Assembly: GCA_026986305.1 (NCBI GenBank)
Contig: JALSOU010000147.1
Span: forward strand, 1-8,839
Length of the DNA stretch: 8,839 nt
From: Thermoplasmata archaeon
Lineage (GTDB): Archaea; Thermoplasmatota; Thermoplasmata; WALJ01
Direction: 5' to 3'
The notes beneath the pieces were generated by a model that had not been told where the DNA came from, made no database searches, and saw only the letters and a program-made list of their open reading frames with translations. This document shows positions 6,142-8,839 of the stretch, in pieces (the first letter of the stretch is position 1; each line of letters starts with the position of its first letter). Position numbers and translations under genes: made by a program.

Positions 6142-6505
6142 CCTTGAATAACACTCCTCTGTCCATCTTCACTATAGTCGGTCTCCTTGACTTGAACTCT
6201 TTGATTATGTATTCACCAGCTTTTTCAGGCATCGTGTGGTCTCCGCATGTGTATATATCCACAGAAGCATAGCCGTGTTCAGGCCATGTGTGGATGGCTA
6301 TATGGCTTTCAGAAACCACAACCACGCCGGAAACGCCCTGAGGGGAGAACTTCCGGAAAACAGAACCTATAACCGTGGCATTAGCCACTTCCGCCGCTTT
6401 TATGAGGACCTCTTCCACCTTCTCTTTACTGTCAAGTATAGGTGCCTCGCAGTCGTAGAGGTCCAGGATCACATGGGTGCCCAGCGGGTTTGTGACTACT
6501 GCCAT
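6134..6505 (-). CDS. speD: S-adenosylmethionine decarboxylase proenzyme, pyruvoyl type (SpeH class)
   Basis: Makes decarboxylated S-adenosylmethionine, the aminopropyl donor for the next gene, speE. It has 123 residues from the ATG at 6505, typical of the short prokaryotic class. Self-cleavage is expected between E66 and S67 in SESHIAIHTWPE; S67 becomes the pyruvoyl group. H72 and C87 have the same spacing from it as Ser63/His68/Cys83 of the Thermotoga maritima enzyme. The start MAVVTNPLGTHVILDLYDC matches family N-termini, and GAGGTGAT (6517-6510) stands 4 nt upstream. The in-frame GTG at 6532 lies inside a second SD and is rejected. The leader contains a long stem and an overlapping upstream ORF, so post-transcriptional control is plausible. 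Confidence 0.94.
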   Translation of the reverse strand: MAVVTNPLGTHVILDLYDCEAPILDSKEKVEEVLIKAAEVANATVIGSVFRKFSPQGVSGVVVVSESHIAIHTWPEHGYASVDIYTCGDHTMPEKAGEYIIKEFKSRRPTIVKMDRGVLFKDE

Positions 6506-6524
6506 CGTCATCACCTCTTTCCAT
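6432..6524 (-). other. Possible 30-codon upstream ORF overlapping the speD start
   Basis: An ATG at 6524 follows its own full GAGGTGAT SD (6535-6528) and opens a 30-codon frame (MERGDDDGSSHKPAGHP..., stop 6434-6432) that runs across the speD start in another frame. Translating it would pass through the speD SD and start codon and could lower speD output. The peptide resembles no family I know and most of its length is dictated by the overlapping speD codons, so it may never be a functional product. Confidence 0.35.
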
Positions 6525-6538
6525 TTTATCACCTCTTT
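6510..6538 (-). repeat. Duplicated SD module ahead of speD
   Basis: The 11-mer AAAGAGGTGAT occurs at 6538-6528 and again at 6520-6510, 18 nt apart on the minus strand. Each copy is followed after 3-4 nt by ATGG. The proximal copy serves the speD ATG at 6505; the distal copy serves the upstream ATG at 6524, which is out of frame with speD. Confidence 0.85.
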
Positions 6539-6541
6539 TTC

Positions 6542-6611
6542 TTCCCTTGGAACCGTATCCTGGCGCCGGAAAGAGGCGTCTCTGTCCTTTCTGCGGTTCT
6601 TAACAAGGGAA
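6542..6611 (-). promoter_or_regulatory. Long bulged stem in the speD leader, candidate cis-regulatory RNA
   Basis: On the minus strand TTCCCTTG (6611-6604) pairs with CAAGGGAA (6549-6542) and GAACCG (6599-6594) pairs with CGGTTC (6555-6550). Together these give 14 Watson-Crick pairs interrupted only by a TTAA bulge (6603-6600). The 38-nt interior can form GAAAGG/TCTTTC (6591-6586 with 6574-6569) and contains the self-complementary GGCGCC (6567-6562). The stem begins about where the TATA box at 6635-6642 places transcription start and ends 7 nt before the first SD. No T-run follows, so it does not look like a terminator. The position suggests control of speD by a metabolite or protein; no known riboswitch class was recognised. 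Confidence 0.5.
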
Positions 6612-6634
6612 TTGTGCCCGCATATTTGCTTTGT

Positions 6635-6642
6635 TTTTAAAA
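6635..6642 (-). promoter_or_regulatory. Candidate TATA box for speD-speE
   Basis: TTTTAAAA on the minus strand overlaps the stop codon of the metallophosphoesterase gene and predicts initiation at about 6610-6615. It is AT-rich and not an ideal box; read-through from the upstream gene is an alternative way to transcribe the pair. Confidence 0.4.
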
Positions 6643-7341
6643 CTTTTGGAGAGCTTCCATTCCAGATATTTCCATTATCCCGCCATCATATATTGCAAAT
6701 ATTCTCGGGTTTTTGAGATGTTTTTCCGCCATATCCGAGAGAAATCTGCCTCTGACTATATCGGCCCCCCCGCTTATCTCCGAAAAAGCTGGAAGTACTA
6801 TGAGATTCTCGGAAACAAGAAAGCATGGAAAGCTCGCGCTCCCGCCTATTTCATCCCTTATCCTGAAAACAGGGTGCTCGTGACCCATCACCGTTATCTT
6901 GCCCTCAGGGAGATGGGCATATTCATGACCGTGTATGAAAAAGAACCTACCCAATTTTAGGGAATCCTTCACATCCACGTCCCTCTTTTTCAGATATCCT
7001 GCTATGAAATTGTCGTGGTTTCCCCTTATGAGGGTTATCTGCGCTCCTTTCATAACATCCAGAAATTCTTTAACCTCAGAGAACTCAGGATACGGCGTGG
7101 ATGAGAACTCATGCTTCAGGTCCCCATCTATTATTACCCTTTCAGGTGAGAACTTTTCCATAAGCGTGTGCATGCGCTCCGAGACATCCTTTATCTGCAT
7201 TTTAGGGTAAAAGGGCTCTGGAAAAAGCCCGCTCTCATAGCCCAGATGCACATCCGCTATCACTATGGCCGATATCTCTGGAATCCAGAGCGCTCTCTCC
7301 TTCAACAGGAAGACTCCGGGGATCGCTTCCACTCTGTCCAC
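6637..7341 (-). CDS. Calcineurin-like metallophosphoesterase, COG1407 type
   Basis: A predicted two-metal phosphoesterase of 234 residues. The metal-binding motifs appear in order: ADVHLGYE (D30, H32), IDGDLKHEF (D72 or D74, H77), RGNHDNF (N108, H109), FFIHGHE (H137, H139) and MGHEHP (H154, H156). The GDLKH form and overall length fit COG1407, whose bacterial relatives include the DNA-ligase-associated PdeM; the physiological substrate of archaeal members is unknown to me. No signal peptide or membrane helix is seen. The start is GTG at 7341 with only a weak AGG upstream; a second in-frame GTG at 7332 is possible. It shares a divergent promoter region with purQ and lies 131 nt upstream of speD on the same strand. 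Confidence 0.85.
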   Translation of the reverse strand: MDRVEAIPGVFLLKERALWIPEISAIVIADVHLGYESGLFPEPFYPKMQIKDVSERMHTLMEKFSPERVIIDGDLKHEFSSTPYPEFSEVKEFLDVMKGAQITLIRGNHDNFIAGYLKKRDVDVKDSLKLGRFFFIHGHEYAHLPEGKITVMGHEHPVFRIRDEIGGSASFPCFLVSENLIVLPAFSEISGGADIVRGRFLSDMAEKHLKNPRIFAIYDGGIMEISGMEALQKF

Positions 7342-7342
7342 A

Positions 7343-7359
7343 ACCTGAAATCAGCAGGT
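7343..7359. promoter_or_regulatory. Overlapping dyads between purQ and the phosphoesterase gene
   Basis: ACCTG (7343-7347) and CAGGT (7355-7359) form a perfect inverted repeat with a 7-nt spacer, and nested within it CTGA-AA-TCAG (7345-7354) forms a second dyad. The site lies between the probable TATA elements and the GTG start of the phosphoesterase gene, a common place for an operator. It is short and could be chance. Confidence 0.3.
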
Positions 7360-7366
7360 AAAAAAA
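7359..7366 (-). promoter_or_regulatory. Tentative TATA element for the phosphoesterase gene
   Basis: TTTTTTTA on the minus strand ends 18 nt before the GTG at 7341 and begins 25 nt before it, which would allow a leaderless transcript. TAATAAA (7375-7369) is an alternative. Both are poor matches to the consensus. Confidence 0.25.
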
Positions 7367-7367
7367 G

Positions 7368-7374
7368 TTTATTA
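7368..7374 (+). promoter_or_regulatory. TATA box of purQ
   Basis: TTTATTA begins 26 nt before the purQ ATG at 7394, so the message is probably leaderless. This distance also supports the ATG over the in-frame TTG at 7385, which would lie upstream of the predicted transcript start. Confidence 0.5.
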
Positions 7375-7393
7375 GGAATCCGTATTGCGGGGC

Positions 7394-8218
7394 ATGAAAG
7401 TTCAAGACATCAAGGTGGCGATACTTCGCATGGAGGGGACGAACTGCGAGGATGAGTCGTATCTGGCATTCAAAAGGCTCGGTGCCCAGCCTGAGATGGT
7501 CCATATAAAGCAGATGCTGGGCCTTGTTGAAGGTGAAGAGCGAAGCCCATTTGACTATCAGATTCTCATGTTTCCCGGGGGGTTCTCTGCAGGAGATTAC
7601 ATCAGGGCAGGGGCGATTTTTGCTGCGATAATGAAGAGCAGGCTCATGGATGAGCTGAAGGAGTTTGTGAAAGAAGGTTATCCTATGCTGGGAATATGCA
7701 ACGGCTTTCAGGTTCTGGTTGAGCTGGGCATACTTCCCGGAATACACGGGATTTCAGATCAACCTCAGGCTGCGCTCACTACGAACGACTCAAACAGGTT
7801 TGAGTGCAGGAACATATACATAAGGATGGATAAGGGAAAGGGGAGCGCGTTCACCTCAAAGTACAGAAAAGGAGATGTTTTGCTGATACCTGTTGCCCAC
7901 GCAGAGGGGAAGTTCACGGTTGATGCTCACAAGGAGAAGGAGATTCTCAAAGAGATGAACGACAACGACCAGATAGCATTCAGATATGTGAATCCAGAAA
8001 ACCCTGAGAGCGACGATGTCCCATACCCATGGAATCCCAACGGCTCTGTGGAGAACATAGCGGGAATAACAAATCCGGAAGGGAATGTACTTGGAATGAT
8101 GCCTCACCCCGAGAGGGCGTTCTACAACTACATGGTTGGCCTCCCTGAACCTGAGAAATTCGGCCCCGGAGCAGGGGTTTTCCAGTCAGTTCTGGACTAT
8201 GTTTCCAGAAAGTTCTGA
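7394..8218 (+). CDS. purQ: Phosphoribosylformylglycinamidine synthase glutaminase subunit (FGAM synthase I)
   Basis: Class I glutamine amidotransferase that hydrolyses glutamine and supplies ammonia to PurL in purine biosynthesis (FGAR to FGAM). It has 274 residues from the ATG at 7394. Visible are VAILRMEGTNCEDE (8-21), the oxyanion segment FPGGFSAGDYIRAG (60-73), the nucleophile elbow GICNGFQ (100-106, C102), the LTTNDSNRFECR block (129-139), and the catalytic MPHPER (236-241, H238 and E240). It is longer than the ~225-residue bacterial PurQ; extra sequence lies mainly at about 195-225 and 245-260, as in a longer archaeal type. purL and purS are not in this window, so the synthase partners must be elsewhere. 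An in-frame TTG at 7385 is the alternative start. Confidence 0.95.
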   Translation: MKVQDIKVAILRMEGTNCEDESYLAFKRLGAQPEMVHIKQMLGLVEGEERSPFDYQILMFPGGFSAGDYIRAGAIFAAIMKSRLMDELKEFVKEGYPMLGICNGFQVLVELGILPGIHGISDQPQAALTTNDSNRFECRNIYIRMDKGKGSAFTSKYRKGDVLLIPVAHAEGKFTVDAHKEKEILKEMNDNDQIAFRYVNPENPESDDVPYPWNPNGSVENIAGITNPEGNVLGMMPHPERAFYNYMVGLPEPEKFGPGAGVFQSVLDYVSRKF

Positions 8219-8228
8219 AAGCTTTATA
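8217..8228 (+). promoter_or_regulatory. BRE/TATA promoter of egsA
   Basis: GAAAGCTTTATA overlaps the purQ stop codon, and its first TATA base lies 29 nt before the egsA ATG, implying an independent, leaderless transcript. It is identical over 12 nt to the AMMECR1 promoter. Confidence 0.65.
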
Positions 8229-8251
8229 ATCCCATGCCGTATGGTGAGTAG

Positions 8252-8839
8252 ATGGCCGGTGAATTCTCAAAGAGAAAACTAATGGAGCTTCCGAGGACTG
8301 TGGCTGTTGGACACGGAGTTATAGAGGATGTTGGGAGAATATGCGAGAGAACCGGCCTTAAAGGAAGGGTGCTGATAGTTGAGGATAAGATAACGGAAAA
8401 GGTTGCTGGAAGAAAGGTTGAATCCATACTGAAAGAATGGGATTTTCAGGTCTACAAGCACCACATAAGCGAAGCAGATATGGAGACTGTGAAGACTGTC
8501 AAACACATAGCCAACATAAAGAGGTCGGATTTCATAATGGGAATAGGGGGTGGAAGGCCCATAGATGTTGCAAAGATGGTTGCTTCTGAGCTGGGAATAC
8601 ACTTCGTAAGCGTTCCAACCGCGGCATCCCACGATGGAATAATCTCAGGTTCAGCCTCAATAATCGTAAACGGTGAGAAGAAGTCCATAAGCGCTCACCC
8701 TCCAATAGCAGTTATAGCTGACACCTCAATAATCGCCTCGGCACCGCACCAGCTGATGACGGCCGGATATGGGGATATAGTTTCAAACAAGAGTGCTGTT
8801 CTGGACTGGGAGCTTGCAAATAGAGAAAAGGGAGAGGAG
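8252..8839 (+). CDS. egsA: sn-glycerol-1-phosphate dehydrogenase, C-terminus beyond window
   Basis: Reduces dihydroxyacetone phosphate to sn-glycerol 1-phosphate with NAD(P)H, the step that sets the stereochemistry of archaeal membrane lipids; cytoplasmic. The frame is open for 196 codons from the ATG at 8252 to the last base, against about 350 in the complete family. Seen are LPRTVAVGHGVIEDVG (13-28), the nucleotide-binding MGIGGGRPIDVAK (96-108), PTAASHDGIISGSASI (122-137), HPPIAVIADTSII (149-161) and AGYGDIVSNKSA (171-182). D175 should be the first zinc ligand by comparison with related dehydrogenases; the two expected histidine ligands lie outside the window. The ATG is chosen from its distance to the TATA box; nearby ATGs at 8234 and 8241 are out of frame. 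Confidence 0.95.
   Translation, partial: MAGEFSKRKLMELPRTVAVGHGVIEDVGRICERTGLKGRVLIVEDKITEKVAGRKVESILKEWDFQVYKHHISEADMETVKTVKHIANIKRSDFIMGIGGGRPIDVAKMVASELGIHFVSVPTAASHDGIISGSASIIVNGEKKSISAHPPIAVIADTSIIASAPHQLMTAGYGDIVSNKSAVLDWELANREKGEE

Noticed and set aside
6506..6532. GTG at 6532 as the speD start
   Set aside because: It lies inside the distal SD and adds nine residues outside the usual family N-terminus; the ATG at 6505 has its own SD at proper spacing.
6542..6611. The speD leader stem as an intrinsic terminator of the phosphoesterase gene
   Set aside because: No T-run follows the stem on the minus strand; purine-rich SD sequence follows directly. Archaeal termination normally needs a T-tract.
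7385..7393. TTG at 7385 as the purQ start
   Set aside because: The in-frame ATG at 7394 is better placed relative to the TATA box, and the three extra residues are not family sequence.
7235..7747. 170-codon minus-strand open frame opposite purQ and the phosphoesterase 5' region
   Set aside because: It overlaps two well-supported genes in other frames and its sequence resembles no family.
1..8839. Defence system, mobile element, CRISPR array, tRNA or rRNA
   Set aside because: No transposase, integrase, regularly spaced repeats or structural RNA gene was found; every coding region belongs to a conserved housekeeping family.

Overview
The window is a stretch of core archaeal chromosome. The diagnostic signs are: a ribosomal-protein cluster in the archaeal order L3-L4-L23-L2-S19-L22-S3 that starts at L3 with no S10 in front; archaeal/eukaryotic-type forms of each protein; TATA-box promoters, three of them so close to the start codon that the mRNAs should be leaderless; and glycerol-1-phosphate dehydrogenase, which makes the archaeal lipid backbone. 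Frequent AGA/AGG arginine and ATA isoleucine codons would suit a thermophile. The protein forms look euryarchaeal in the broad sense, but I cannot place the genus from sequence alone.

Layout. Bases 1-4489 are one tightly packed minus-strand operon, transcribed from about 4615: rpl3, rpl4, rpl23, rpl2, rps19, rpl22 and rps3, the last cut by the window edge. Gaps are only -4 to +11 nt, and most Shine-Dalgarno (SD) sites lie in or just after the end of the previous gene, so translational coupling is likely. The divergent region 4490-4724 carries promoters for both directions and an unusually structured leader for rpl3. Bases 4725-5324 (+) encode an AMMECR1-domain protein, which overlaps tail-to-tail by 8 nt with the minus-strand polyamine pair speD-speE (6505-5317). 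That pair makes decarboxylated S-adenosylmethionine and then transfers its aminopropyl group. Upstream on the same strand, separated by 131 nt holding a second structured leader, is a COG1407-type metallophosphoesterase (7341-6637). From a shared divergent promoter region, purQ (7394-8218) and then egsA (8252 to window end, partial) run on the plus strand.

The genes themselves are known housekeeping families, and I found no defence locus, mobile element, CRISPR array, tRNA or rRNA. The most interesting material is non-coding: (a) a predicted three-way-junction RNA with a competing alternative hairpin filling the rpl3 leader, followed by a small hairpin over the rpl3 SD; (b) a 14-bp bulged stem filling the speD leader, followed by a duplicated SD/start module that opens a 30-codon out-of-frame upstream ORF. 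Both structures start about where their TATA boxes place transcription initiation, as expected of cis-regulatory mRNA leaders. I do not recognise either as a described family. All folds were paired by eye and need comparative confirmation.
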